Assembly: GCF_029989365.1 (NCBI RefSeq)
Contig: NZ_JAPRAQ010000019.1
Location: 1-64,000, forward strand
Direction: 5' to 3'
Length of the DNA stretch: 64,000 bases
Origin: Bradyrhizobium sp. Arg816
Lineage (GTDB): Bacteria; Pseudomonadota; Alphaproteobacteria; Rhizobiales; Xanthobacteraceae
The position numbers and the translations under genes were made by a program. The notes under the pieces are model-generated. The model was not told the DNA's origin, did not search any database, and was given only the letters and a program-made list of their open reading frames with translations. Below are positions 1-7,830 of the stretch, one piece after another. Every line of letters begins with the position of its first letter. The stretch's first letter is position 1.

Positions 1-54
1 CTTCGGCATCAGCGCTTCCACAAAGCTCGGCTGTCCCGTCTGCTTAACCGCCAT
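1..54 (-). CDS. Transposase N-terminus (partial, runs off left edge)
   Basis: An ATG at 54..52 on the minus strand opens 18 codons that stay open to the window edge and read MAVKQTGQPSFVEALMPK. From memory this resembles the N-terminus of rhizobial IS5-group transposases, which have a similar Q-P-S-F/L-x-E-A opening. Too little is visible to see a catalytic DDE motif or a terminal inverted repeat. If the identification is right, the end of the insertion sequence should lie between about 55 and 155, just beyond the 3' end of the neighbouring amidotransferase gene. It could also be the start of an unrelated protein. Confidence 0.4.
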   Translation of the reverse strand, partial: MAVKQTGQPSFVEALMPK

Positions 55-155
55 CGCTACCCTCCAAGGCTTTGCCCGAGGGAATCACAATTGACGAATT
101 ACGCAACAGGCCCACAAGGGGAGAAGGGAAGAGTCCGCGCGGTGAGCGCCGCGGA

Positions 156-869
156 CTACGGAGCCGCGCGCCGCGCCAAAAACCGCGTGATTGCCCCACC
201 CAGTTTCGCGTTATCCATCGGCTGCGCGAGAGACTCCCGTGCCGTTGCAACGACATCGTCCGGCGCCTTGCCGTCGCGCAGCTCGCAGCACACTTGCGCA
301 AACTCCAGGTCGAATTCCGGATGCGGCTGCACGGTCAGCGTGGTGCCGTTGGCGTAGAGCAGGCCGGCATGCGGGGTGAATTCGGACGAGAGGATCGTCA
401 GCGCATCGATGGGCGGCTCGACCACCTGGTCCTGATGCGAGGCGGCGATCGCAACCGCTTCGCCGCCGACGACACCGTTCTCCGGCAGCACCTGATAGAC
501 GTGCCGGCCGATGCCCCAGCCCTTCTCCGACTTCTGCACGGTGCCGCCGAGCGCCTGCGCGATCAGCTGATGGCCGAAGCAGACGCCGACCATCGGCGTC
601 TTGTTGGCGTAAGCCGTGCGCACGAAATCTTCCAGCGGCGCGATCCAGTCGAGCCCGTCATAGACGCCGGCGGCAGCACCGGTGATCAGCACGGCCTCGA
701 GCTTGCTCGGATCGGGCAGCGCGTCGCCATTGGGGATGCTGACCACGTCCACCGTGGCGGTCGGATCCTCGGCGCGGACCATGCGCTCGAACATGTCGGG
801 AAACGAGCCGTGCTGCTCGCGGTATTTCTGCGGGACCTGTCCGGTCTCGATGATGGTGATGCGTGCCAT
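156..869 (-). CDS. Class I glutamine amidotransferase-like protein
   Basis: A 237-aa cytoplasmic protein of the class I GATase fold, related to GMP-synthase-type amidotransferase domains that stand alone. The nucleophile elbow GVCFGHQ places the catalytic Cys at residue 97, and the C-terminal HPEF supplies His183 and Glu185, so the triad is complete. There is no synthetase domain. Such free-standing proteins either hydrolyse gamma-glutamyl amides or serve an unlinked partner. It lies 44 bp downstream of a LysR gene on the same strand and next to a carbamoyl-amino-acid catabolic cluster, which suggests a role in releasing glutamate or ammonia from an amide. The substrate cannot be told from sequence. 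Confidence 0.85.
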   Translation of the reverse strand: MARITIIETGQVPQKYREQHGSFPDMFERMVRAEDPTATVDVVSIPNGDALPDPSKLEAVLITGAAAGVYDGLDWIAPLEDFVRTAYANKTPMVGVCFGHQLIAQALGGTVQKSEKGWGIGRHVYQVLPENGVVGGEAVAIAASHQDQVVEPPIDALTILSSEFTPHAGLLYANGTTLTVQPHPEFDLEFAQVCCELRDGKAPDDVVATARESLAQPMDNAKLGGAITRFLARRAAP

Positions 870-913
870 GTGCCCCCAAAGGTCAAAAGGACAAAGTCAA
901 AAGATTGCGAAGC

Positions 914-1840
914 TCAGTCGCTTTCTGTCCCATGTTGCTGGTGTGGCGCTGTGCGCTCCAGAAGTGTGCTCTCTTTCCGGACCTCGTTGAGAAACGCCTT
1001 GGCCAGGCGCGACAGCGGCTCGGCTTCCGACCATAGCATATAGGCCACCGCATGCGTCGTGGGCGTGAACGGCCGCACCACAAGGCCGCTGCCGCCGTTC
1101 TGCCGCGGCGAGAAGGGATCGACCACGGCGGCGCCGACGCCGGCGGTGGCGAGCACGCAGGCCGTGTTGCAGTAGCGCACCTCGACCGTCGGCTGGAACG
1201 GCGCGCCGGCGCGGGCAAAGCTGTCGCGCACGGCTTCGCCGAGGCGCGTGCCCCGCTCGAGCCCGATGAAGGGCATGCCGGAGAGATCGGCGGCCGAGAT
1301 CACCGGCTCGTCGGCGAGTGGGTGCTGCGGCGGCAGCACGCACACCATCTCGCCGGTATGCACCACCTCATGCGCGATACCAGGATGATGCGTCAGCCCG
1401 AGCGCGAAGCCGAGCTCGGCAACGCGGCTGAGCACCCCCTCGATGATGCCCTCGTAGCGCCGCACGTCGAAGAACACGCGCGTCTCCGGGCGGCGGCGCA
1501 GGAAGCCGGATAGTGCGGAAGGGATGATGCTGTAGGCCAGCGGCGGCGTCGCGACGATGGAAAGATGCCCGGAGCGGTTCTCGCGTAGATCGCGGACACG
1601 GTTCTCGAGCTTGGCGTGCAGCGCGAAGATCGCTTCGCTCTCCTTGTAGAGCGCCATCGCCTCCGCGGTCGGAAACAGCCGGTTGTTGACGCGCTCGAAC
1701 AGCGCAAAGCCCGCCTGCGCCTCCATCGTCTTCAGCGCGTTGCTGACCGCGGGCTGCGACAGCGCCAGTTCGTCCGCCGCCGCCACCGTGGTGCGATGGC
1801 GGATGACGGCACGCAGGATCTCGAGCTGACGCAGGTTCAT
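914..1840 (-). CDS. LysR-family transcriptional regulator
   Basis: A 308-aa LysR-type regulator. The start was set at the ATG of MNLRQLEILRAVIRH because LysR proteins begin almost directly with the winged helix; upstream in-frame codons give no family sequence. Residues about 1-60 form the helix-turn-helix (ALSQPAVSNALKTME), and the rest is the periplasmic-binding-protein-like effector domain. It is divergent from the carbamoylase gene at 1992, with about 150 bp between the two starts, the classic LysR arrangement. It therefore probably controls the 1992-10784 catabolic run and itself. The effector is presumably a cluster substrate, but nothing in the sequence identifies it. Confidence 0.9.
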   Translation of the reverse strand: MNLRQLEILRAVIRHRTTVAAADELALSQPAVSNALKTMEAQAGFALFERVNNRLFPTAEAMALYKESEAIFALHAKLENRVRDLRENRSGHLSIVATPPLAYSIIPSALSGFLRRRPETRVFFDVRRYEGIIEGVLSRVAELGFALGLTHHPGIAHEVVHTGEMVCVLPPQHPLADEPVISAADLSGMPFIGLERGTRLGEAVRDSFARAGAPFQPTVEVRYCNTACVLATAGVGAAVVDPFSPRQNGGSGLVVRPFTPTTHAVAYMLWSEAEPLSRLAKAFLNEVRKESTLLERTAPHQQHGTESD

Positions 1841-1991
1841 ATCACTGCCAATTATACTCTGGGCCAAAACATCATAGCAGAACGAATTGATTTTGCAGCC
1901 CCGCTTCCGCGTAATGGCGGCGGATTTGCACGTCGCATCAAAGGGTTCATTCGCCCATTGAGGCAGCACTGCGCACATATTGGAGGCAATC

Positions 1992-2948
1992 TTGGTTCGT
2001 GTCCTTCGCGCCGCCGCCGCACAGATGGGGCCGACGCAAAAAGCCGATACGCGCGAGCATACGCTGGCGCGAATGCTCGACATGCTGGAGGAGGCCGCCG
2101 GCCGCGGCGCCAGCCTCGTGGTGTTTCCCGAGCTTGCCTTCACCACCTTCTTCCCGCGCTGGCTGCTCGAAGGCGCCGCGCTCGATCACTATTTCGAGCG
2201 CGGCATGCCGAACCCGGGGGTGGCAAAGCTGTTCGACCGTGCGCGCGCGCTGCGCGTCGGCTTCTATGTCGGCTATGCCGAGCTGACGCCGGACGGCCGC
2301 CGCTACAATTGCGCGATCCTGGTCGATCGCGACGGCGAGATCCTCGGCCGCTATCGCAAGGTGCATCTGCCGGGCTCGGTCGAGCCGCGCGAAGGCGCGC
2401 GCTACCAGCAGCTCGAGAAGCGCTATTTCGAATATGGCGACCTCGGCTTTCCCGCTTTCCGCGCCGGCTCGGCCTGGGCCCACGCCATCATGGGCATGAT
2501 GATCTGCAACGACCGCCGCTGGCCGGAATCCTGGCGCGTGCTCGGCCTGCAAGGCGTCGAGCTGGTTTGCATCGGCTACAATTCGGCCGCCTACGATCCC
2601 AATGGCGGCGTCACCGAAGACGCGTCCTTGCGCACCTTCCACTCGACGCTGGTGACGCAGGCCAACGCCTACATGAACGCGACCTGGGCGATCTCGGTGG
2701 CGAAGGCGGGCGAAGAGGACGGCTCGGGCCTGATCGGCGGCTCCTGCATCGTCGATCCCAACGGGCGCATCGTCGCGCAAGCCCAGACTTTGGCCGACGA
2801 GGTGATCGTCGCCGACATCGATCTCGATCTCTGCCGCCAGGGCAAGGACAAGATGTTCAATTTCGCCGCCCACCGGCGGCCGGAGCAATACAGGGTGATC
2901 ACCGAACGCGCCGGCGTCATCGAGCCGGCCGTTCTCGACGCGGACTGA
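1992..2948 (+). CDS. N-carbamoyl-D-amino acid hydrolase (carbon-nitrogen hydrolase)
   Basis: A 318-aa nitrilase-superfamily enzyme expected to convert N-carbamoyl-D-amino acids to D-amino acids with release of CO2 and ammonia. The catalytic triad is visible as Glu47 (VVFPEL), Lys123 (YRKVHLPG) and Cys172 (MMICNDRRWPE). The Cys motif and the TTFFPRW segment match the well-studied Agrobacterium D-carbamoylase. The start is the TTG at 1992, because GGAGG sits at 1982-1986 with a 5-nt spacer; an earlier in-frame TTG at 1980 has no such site. It is first in a run with an amino-acid importer, a CE4-type hydrolase and a hydantoin racemase, which fits a hydantoin or carbamoyl amino acid pathway. Confidence 0.92.
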   Translation: MVRVLRAAAAQMGPTQKADTREHTLARMLDMLEEAAGRGASLVVFPELAFTTFFPRWLLEGAALDHYFERGMPNPGVAKLFDRARALRVGFYVGYAELTPDGRRYNCAILVDRDGEILGRYRKVHLPGSVEPREGARYQQLEKRYFEYGDLGFPAFRAGSAWAHAIMGMMICNDRRWPESWRVLGLQGVELVCIGYNSAAYDPNGGVTEDASLRTFHSTLVTQANAYMNATWAISVAKAGEEDGSGLIGGSCIVDPNGRIVAQAQTLADEVIVADIDLDLCRQGKDKMFNFAAHRRPEQYRVITERAGVIEPAVLDAD

Positions 2949-3001
2949 CTGGCACGGCGCTGGCAAAGGAATCAAAGCAAAACGTTGGCAAAGGAGCTGA
3001 C

Positions 3002-3826
3002 ATGATACGCCTCTCGCTCACTCTCGGTCTCGCAGTACTGGCTGCCGTAACGTCAGCGCAAGCGGCGGAGCTTCCGGCGGAGATCAAGCAGGCGGGCACG
3101 TTGAAGCTCACGGTCAACTCCACCTACGCGCCGATGGAGTACCGCGATCCCGCGACCAACGAGCTCGTCGGGCTCGACGTCGATCTGGCCAACGAGCTTG
3201 CGAAGCGGCTTGGCGTCAAGATCGTCTGGAGCGAGACGCCGTTTGCGGAGTTGATCCCGTCGCTCCAGACCAGGCGCGCGGACTTCATCATCTCCGGCAT
3301 CTCCGACCGCGCCTCGCGGCGCGAGACCGCCGATTTCGTCGACTACCTCGCGACCGGCCCGCAGTTCTTCGTGATGGCGGACAATGCGGCCAAGGACGCG
3401 ACGGATCTCTGCGGCAAGAAGGTCGGCACCACCCGCAGCACCAGCTTCCCGGTCGAGATCGAGAAGTGGAGCAAGCAGAACTGCGAGCCGGCCGGCAAGC
3501 CGGCCATTCAGTACGTCCCCGGCGAGAACTCGATCGACGTCCGCAACCAGCTCAAGCAAGGCCGCATCGACGCCGCAGTGCAGGGCAGCGAGACGCTGCC
3601 TTACGCGCAGACGCAGGAGTCCGGCAAATATCGCGTCGTCGGCGAGCCCTTCGCCAAAGGCTACCAGGGCATCATGTTCCGCAATGACGATGCGGCGTTG
3701 CGCGAGGTCGTGACGGAGAAGCTCACGGCGATGATCGCCGACGGCGCCTACAAGGCCGTTCTCGACAAATGGGGCCTAGGGGCCAACGCGGTGGCCCAGC
3801 CCATGCTGAACGCGGCACCGCAATGA
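3002..3826 (+). CDS. Amino-acid ABC transporter substrate-binding protein (copy 1)
   Basis: A 274-aa family-3 periplasmic binding protein. A Sec signal peptide (about residues 1-21, ending AQA) precedes ELPAEIKQAGTLKLTVNSTY, the usual first strand. Later segments include a conserved pair of cysteines (DLCGKK and QNCEP). It overlaps the following permease start by 4 nt (ATGA), so the two are translationally coupled. A second, clearly paralogous binding protein (5457-6272) lies beyond the ATPase gene, so one permease/ATPase pair may serve two ligands. Expected to bind a polar or N-modified amino acid in the periplasm; the exact ligand is unknown. Confidence 0.9.
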   Translation: MIRLSLTLGLAVLAAVTSAQAAELPAEIKQAGTLKLTVNSTYAPMEYRDPATNELVGLDVDLANELAKRLGVKIVWSETPFAELIPSLQTRRADFIISGISDRASRRETADFVDYLATGPQFFVMADNAAKDATDLCGKKVGTTRSTSFPVEIEKWSKQNCEPAGKPAIQYVPGENSIDVRNQLKQGRIDAAVQGSETLPYAQTQESGKYRVVGEPFAKGYQGIMFRNDDAALREVVTEKLTAMIADGAYKAVLDKWGLGANAVAQPMLNAAPQ

Positions 3827-4680
3827 AGCCGGTGCCGGCACTCGCGGAAGGTTTCCCTGACTTGTCGGGGATGCGGATTGCGCGCGAGCCGCACTGGTTT
3901 CGCTGGCTCAGCGCGGCCCTGATCGTCCTCGTGCTAGCGGCGATCGTGCGCGCCTTCGCCGGCGGTCAGATCGAATGGTCCTATGTCAGTCGCTTCCTGA
4001 CCGCAAAAGTCATTCTCGAAGGCATCGTCAACACCATGGTGATGGCGGTGCTGGCGATGGCGCTCGGCATTGTCCTCGGCGTCGTCGTCGCGGTCATGCG
4101 GCTGTCGCCCAATCCGGTGCTGAAGACGGTCGCGGCCGGCTATACCTGGCTGTTCCGCGGCACGCCGCTGATCCTGCAATTGCTGTTGTGGTTCAATCTC
4201 GCGCTGGTGTTTCCGACCATCGGCATTCCCGGCCTATGGTCTGCGCGCGCCGTCGACGTCATGACGCCATTCCTCGCCGCGCTGCTCGGGCTCGGCATCA
4301 ACCAGGGCGCTTATACGTCCGAGGTGATGCGCGCCGGCATGCTGTCGGTCGACATCGGGCAATACGAGGCGGCGCAGGCGATCGGCATGGGACGGCTGCG
4401 CGCGCTGCGTCGGATCATCCTGCCGCAGGCGATGCGGGTGGTGATCCCGCCGCTCGGCAACGAGTTCATCGGCATGGTGAAGGCGACTTCGCTCGCGAGC
4501 GTCATCCAGTATCCGGAATTGCTGCACAACGCCGAAAACATCTACTACGCCAATTCGCGCGTGATCGAGCTGCTGATCGTTGCCGGGCTCTGGTACCTGC
4601 TCGTGGTCTCGATCCTGACGCCGCTCCAGATGCTGCTCGAACGCCGCTTTGCCCGCGGCACATTACGGCTGGCGCGATGA
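3823..4680 (+). CDS. Amino-acid ABC transporter permease
   Basis: A 285-aa inner-membrane permease of the HisM/GlnP group. The start is the ATG overlapping the upstream stop (ATGA). Hydrophobic segments are seen near residues 30-45, 70-92, 115-135, 150-160, and 245-265. The cytoplasmic EAA loop that docks on the ATPase is present around residues 182-200 (EAAQAIGMGRLRALRRIILP). It is the only permease in this operon, so it would have to form a homodimer. It overlaps the ATPase start by 4 nt. Confidence 0.92.
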   Translation: MKPVPALAEGFPDLSGMRIAREPHWFRWLSAALIVLVLAAIVRAFAGGQIEWSYVSRFLTAKVILEGIVNTMVMAVLAMALGIVLGVVVAVMRLSPNPVLKTVAAGYTWLFRGTPLILQLLLWFNLALVFPTIGIPGLWSARAVDVMTPFLAALLGLGINQGAYTSEVMRAGMLSVDIGQYEAAQAIGMGRLRALRRIILPQAMRVVIPPLGNEFIGMVKATSLASVIQYPELLHNAENIYYANSRVIELLIVAGLWYLLVVSILTPLQMLLERRFARGTLRLAR

Positions 4681-5441
4681 CAAAACCCCTCGTCGCGATC
4701 CGTTCCGTCAGCAAGAGCTTTGGCGAGTTCCAGGCTCTCAGAAGCGTCTCGCTCGACGTCTGGCCCGGCGAGGTGATGTGTCTGATCGGCGCCTCCGGCT
4801 CCGGCAAGACCACGCTGCTCCGCTGCATCAACCAGCTTGCCGCGATCGATTCCGGCGGTATCTGGCTCGACGGCGAGCTGCTCGGCGTGCGCGAGCAAAA
4901 CGGGCGGCTCTATCGCCTCAGCGAGCGGGAGATCGGGCGGCAGCGGCTGAAGACCGGCATGGTGTTCCAGCGCTTCAACCTGTTTCCGCACAAGACCGCG
5001 CTGGAGAATGTCACCGAAGGTCCGCTTCAGGTGCAGGGGCGCAAGTCCGACGAGGTGCGCGCGGAGGCGCTCGAACTGCTCCGGCGCGTCGGATTGTCCG
5101 CCAAGGCGGACTGGTATCCCGCGCAGCTGTCCGGCGGCCAGCAGCAGCGCGTGGCGATCGCGCGCGCGCTCGCCATGAAGCCGATGCTGATGCTGTTCGA
5201 CGAGCCGACCAGCGCGCTCGATCCCGAGCTCGTCGGCGAGGTGCTTGCGGTGATGAAAGAGCTGGCACGGAGCGGCATGACCATGTTGGTGGTGACGCAC
5301 GAGCTCGGCTTCGCGCGCGAGGTCGCCGACCGCGTCGTCTACATGGATCAGGGCGCGATCGTCGAGCAGGGGCGCGCCTCGGACGTATTGGGTGCGCCGC
5401 GCGAGGAGCGCACCAAGGCATTTCTTTCGGCAGTGATCTGA
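4677..5441 (+). CDS. Amino-acid ABC transporter ATP-binding protein
   Basis: A 254-aa polar amino acid-type ABC ATPase. The Walker A motif GASGSGKTT is at residues 38-46, the Q-loop is VFQRFNLFPH, the signature is LSGGQQQR, Walker B is LMLFDEPTSALD, and the switch histidine is in VVTHELGFA. All nucleotide-binding residues are intact. The start overlaps the permease stop. With the permease and the two binding proteins on either side it completes one importer. Confidence 0.94.
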   Translation: MTKPLVAIRSVSKSFGEFQALRSVSLDVWPGEVMCLIGASGSGKTTLLRCINQLAAIDSGGIWLDGELLGVREQNGRLYRLSEREIGRQRLKTGMVFQRFNLFPHKTALENVTEGPLQVQGRKSDEVRAEALELLRRVGLSAKADWYPAQLSGGQQQRVAIARALAMKPMLMLFDEPTSALDPELVGEVLAVMKELARSGMTMLVVTHELGFAREVADRVVYMDQGAIVEQGRASDVLGAPREERTKAFLSAVI

Positions 5442-5456
5442 AATGGGGACGTGTTG

Positions 5457-6272
5457 ATGAAGAGACTTTGGGTTGCGGCGGCGCTGCTCGGCGCCATGAC
5501 CGTTTCGGCCTTGTCCATCGAGCTGCCGGCGGAGATCGCCAAGCGCGGCAGGCTCAAGGTGGCGCTGGTGCCGAACTATCCGCCGATGGAATTCCGCGAT
5601 CCCGCCACCAACGCGCTGTCCGGCTTCGACATCGATCTCGGCGAAGCCATCGGCCGCAAGCTCGGCGTCAAGATCGAATGGCAGGAGACGAGCTTTGCCG
5701 AGTTCATGCCGTCGATCTCGACCGGGCGTGTGGACGCCATCCTGTCCGGCTTCACGGACTACGCCAGCCGTCACGACATCGCGTCCTTTGTCGATTATCT
5801 CAGGAGCGGCCCGCAGTTCTTCGTGCAGCAGTCGCGCAAGGCGGAGTTCAAGGACGCGGCATCGCTCTGCGGCAAGAAGGTCGGCGCCAGCCGCCGCACC
5901 ATGTTCCCGGCGCAGATCGCGGCGTGGAGCGAGAAGAATTGCGGCAGCAATCCGATCCAGTTCGTCGGCACCGACGGCTCGGCCGACGCGCGCACCCAGC
6001 TCAGGCAGGGCCGCATCGATGCCGCCGCCCAGGGCAACGAGACGCTGCCCTACATCATGGACCTCGAGCCCGGTGCCTATGCGCCTGTGGGCGAGCCCAT
6101 CGCGCAGCAATTCACCGGCATTGCCCTGCCGGTCAAGGAAAAGGCACTTCAGCAGGCCATTCTCGAAGCGGTCGATGCGCTGATCGCCGACGGCACCTAC
6201 AAGACCCTGCTTGCCAAGTGGAAACTGAACGACAACGGATTAGAGAAGGCGACCATCAATGCTGGACAGTAA
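5457..6272 (+). CDS. Amino-acid ABC transporter substrate-binding protein (copy 2)
   Basis: A 271-aa family-3 binding protein with a signal peptide (MKRLWVAAALLGAMTVSALS). The ATG at 5457 was preferred over the upstream in-frame GTG at 5451 because it gives a clean signal peptide with a basic n-region. It aligns along its whole length with the protein at 3002, sharing for example ELPAEI, FRDPATN, FVDYL, GPQFFV and CGKKVG, so the two arose by duplication. Its 3' end overlaps the next gene by 14 nt. The difference in the N-terminal lobe suggests a different but related ligand. Confidence 0.9.
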   Translation: MKRLWVAAALLGAMTVSALSIELPAEIAKRGRLKVALVPNYPPMEFRDPATNALSGFDIDLGEAIGRKLGVKIEWQETSFAEFMPSISTGRVDAILSGFTDYASRHDIASFVDYLRSGPQFFVQQSRKAEFKDAASLCGKKVGASRRTMFPAQIAAWSEKNCGSNPIQFVGTDGSADARTQLRQGRIDAAAQGNETLPYIMDLEPGAYAPVGEPIAQQFTGIALPVKEKALQQAILEAVDALIADGTYKTLLAKWKLNDNGLEKATINAGQ

Positions 6273-7143
6273 GGCACTCAAGAGCATCCCGCTCGTTCCG
6301 GCCAACACCGCCGATCCCGCGCCCGAATATCCCTGGCCGAAGCCGTACACTTCGGCGATGTTCCTCTCCTTCGATGTGGACGCGGAGAGTGCGTGGACCA
6401 GCAAGGACGCGGTGCACGCGCAGCGGCTCATCACCATGAGCTATGGCGGCTATGAGGCGCGCGTCGGCACGCCGAAGCTGTTGGAGCTGCTCGACCAGCT
6501 CGATCTCAAGGCGACCTTCTTCGTCACGGGATGGTCGGTCGACGCGCATCCGGCGATGGCGGAATCCATCCTCAAGGCCGGCCATGAGATCGGGCATCAC
6601 GGATATCACCATCTGCTGCCCGATCCCGGCGATCCCTGGATCGAGGAGGAGCTGGAGCGCGGTTTTGAGGCGCTGAAGCGCCGGCTTGGCGTCAGGCCGA
6701 CCGGCTATCGCGCGCCCTATGGCGAGTTCACCGAGGAGCTGCGCGCAGCACTGGTACGTCGCGGCATCGTCTACACGTCCTCGTTCCGCGACGACGTGCG
6801 GCCCTACCGCCATCGTCTCGCCGACGGCAAGCCCGGCACGATCGAGCTGCCGGTGACCGCGAGCTATGACGACTGGATGCACGGCCTCTCGGCCCGCTTC
6901 AGCCCGCGCTCGATCTTCCCCAAGGAGCATGTGCTCTCGATCTGGAAGGACGAGCTCGACGAAACCAGGGACTGGGGCGCGATGGTGACGACCGTGCTGC
7001 ATCCGCAATGCAGCGGCCGACCGATGCGTTTGCGCCTGCTGCGCGAGTTCCTGACCTACGCAAAGTCGTGCCCGGACGTCTGGATCACGACCGGCGAGAG
7101 GATCGCGGAAAACTTCCTGCGCCACGAAGCCGGTAACCGCTGA
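6259..7143 (+). CDS. Polysaccharide-deacetylase (CE4)-fold hydrolase, PuuE-like
   Basis: A 294-aa protein with the NodB/CE4 fold. Motif 1 is SFDVDAE (Asp39, Asp41), motif 2 is GHHGYHH (His113 to His118), and motif 3 is YRAPYGE (about 150-156). There is no signal peptide, so it is cytoplasmic and unlikely to act on cell-wall sugar. The same fold includes PuuE allantoinase, which opens a hydantoin ring. Here it overlaps an amino-acid binding protein gene and sits immediately before a hydantoin racemase, in an operon led by an N-carbamoyl-D-amino acid hydrolase. The inferred role is a cyclic-amide (hydantoin-type) hydrolase; a deacetylase role on a small N-acyl compound is the alternative. Confidence 0.8.
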   Translation: MLDSKALKSIPLVPANTADPAPEYPWPKPYTSAMFLSFDVDAESAWTSKDAVHAQRLITMSYGGYEARVGTPKLLELLDQLDLKATFFVTGWSVDAHPAMAESILKAGHEIGHHGYHHLLPDPGDPWIEEELERGFEALKRRLGVRPTGYRAPYGEFTEELRAALVRRGIVYTSSFRDDVRPYRHRLADGKPGTIELPVTASYDDWMHGLSARFSPRSIFPKEHVLSIWKDELDETRDWGAMVTTVLHPQCSGRPMRLRLLREFLTYAKSCPDVWITTGERIAENFLRHEAGNR

Positions 7144-7151
7144 GCAGTGCC

Positions 7152-7808
7152 ATGACCCGTCGTCGCATCCTCGTCATCAACCCCAACTCCTCGGCGTCGG
7201 TGACGGCGGCGATCGACGAGGCGGTTGCGCCGCTGCGCATTGGCGGCGGCCCTGACATCGAGGTGGTTGGCCTCGCCGAGGGACCGCCGGGCATCAGCTC
7301 GCAACGCGATGCCGACAGCGTCGTCATGCCGCTGGTCAATCGCGTCGCGCGCGATGATGCCGATGCGTTCGTGCTGGCCTGCTTCAGCGATCCCGGCCTG
7401 CATGCGGTGCGCGAGGCGGCAGGCGGCCGCCCGGTGCTGGGCATCGCCGAATGCGGCATCTTTCGCGCGCTGATGCTGGGCGAACGCTTCGGCATCATCG
7501 CGCTGTCGCCGTCGAGCATCCGCCGCCAGCAGCGCATGGCGCGGGTGATGGGCGTCGATAGCCGTTACGCCGGAAGCTGGTCGGTCGGCGCGAGTGCGGC
7601 GGAAACGGCAGGCGCCGATATCCGCGGCCGCTTGATCGACGCCGGCCGGGCGCTGGTCACCCAATGCCGCGCCGATGTCGTGGTGATGGGCTGTGCCGGC
7701 ATGGCCTCGCACCGCGCGGCGATCGCGGATGCGATCGGCGTGCCCGTGATCGAGCCGGCGCAGCAGGCCGTGGCCGCCGCGATCGGCGCGGTCTTGTTGA
7801 ACACGTAA
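7152..7808 (+). CDS. Hydantoin racemase / Asp-Glu racemase family
   Basis: A 218-aa enzyme of the aspartate/glutamate racemase superfamily, HyuE-like. The N-terminal ILVINPNSSASVT is the hallmark of hydantoin racemases. The two catalytic cysteines are Cys77 (VLACFSDPG) and Cys181 (VMGCAGM), which would take and give the proton on opposite faces of the ring carbon. It would racemise 5-substituted hydantoins so that a D-specific hydrolase and carbamoylase can use both enantiomers. It begins 8 bp after the CE4-like gene and is in the same operon as the carbamoylase. Confidence 0.9.
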   Translation: MTRRRILVINPNSSASVTAAIDEAVAPLRIGGGPDIEVVGLAEGPPGISSQRDADSVVMPLVNRVARDDADAFVLACFSDPGLHAVREAAGGRPVLGIAECGIFRALMLGERFGIIALSPSSIRRQQRMARVMGVDSRYAGSWSVGASAAETAGADIRGRLIDAGRALVTQCRADVVVMGCAGMASHRAAIADAIGVPVIEPAQQAVAAAIGAVLLNT

Positions 7809-7830
7809 GATCCTTCAGGAGCCTTTTGTC

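Noticed and set aside
1616..3001. Long plus-strand frame covering the carbamoylase gene and its upstream region
   Set aside because: It is a different frame from the carbamoylase and shows Arg/Ala-rich shadow composition; only its last part from 3002 is a real gene.
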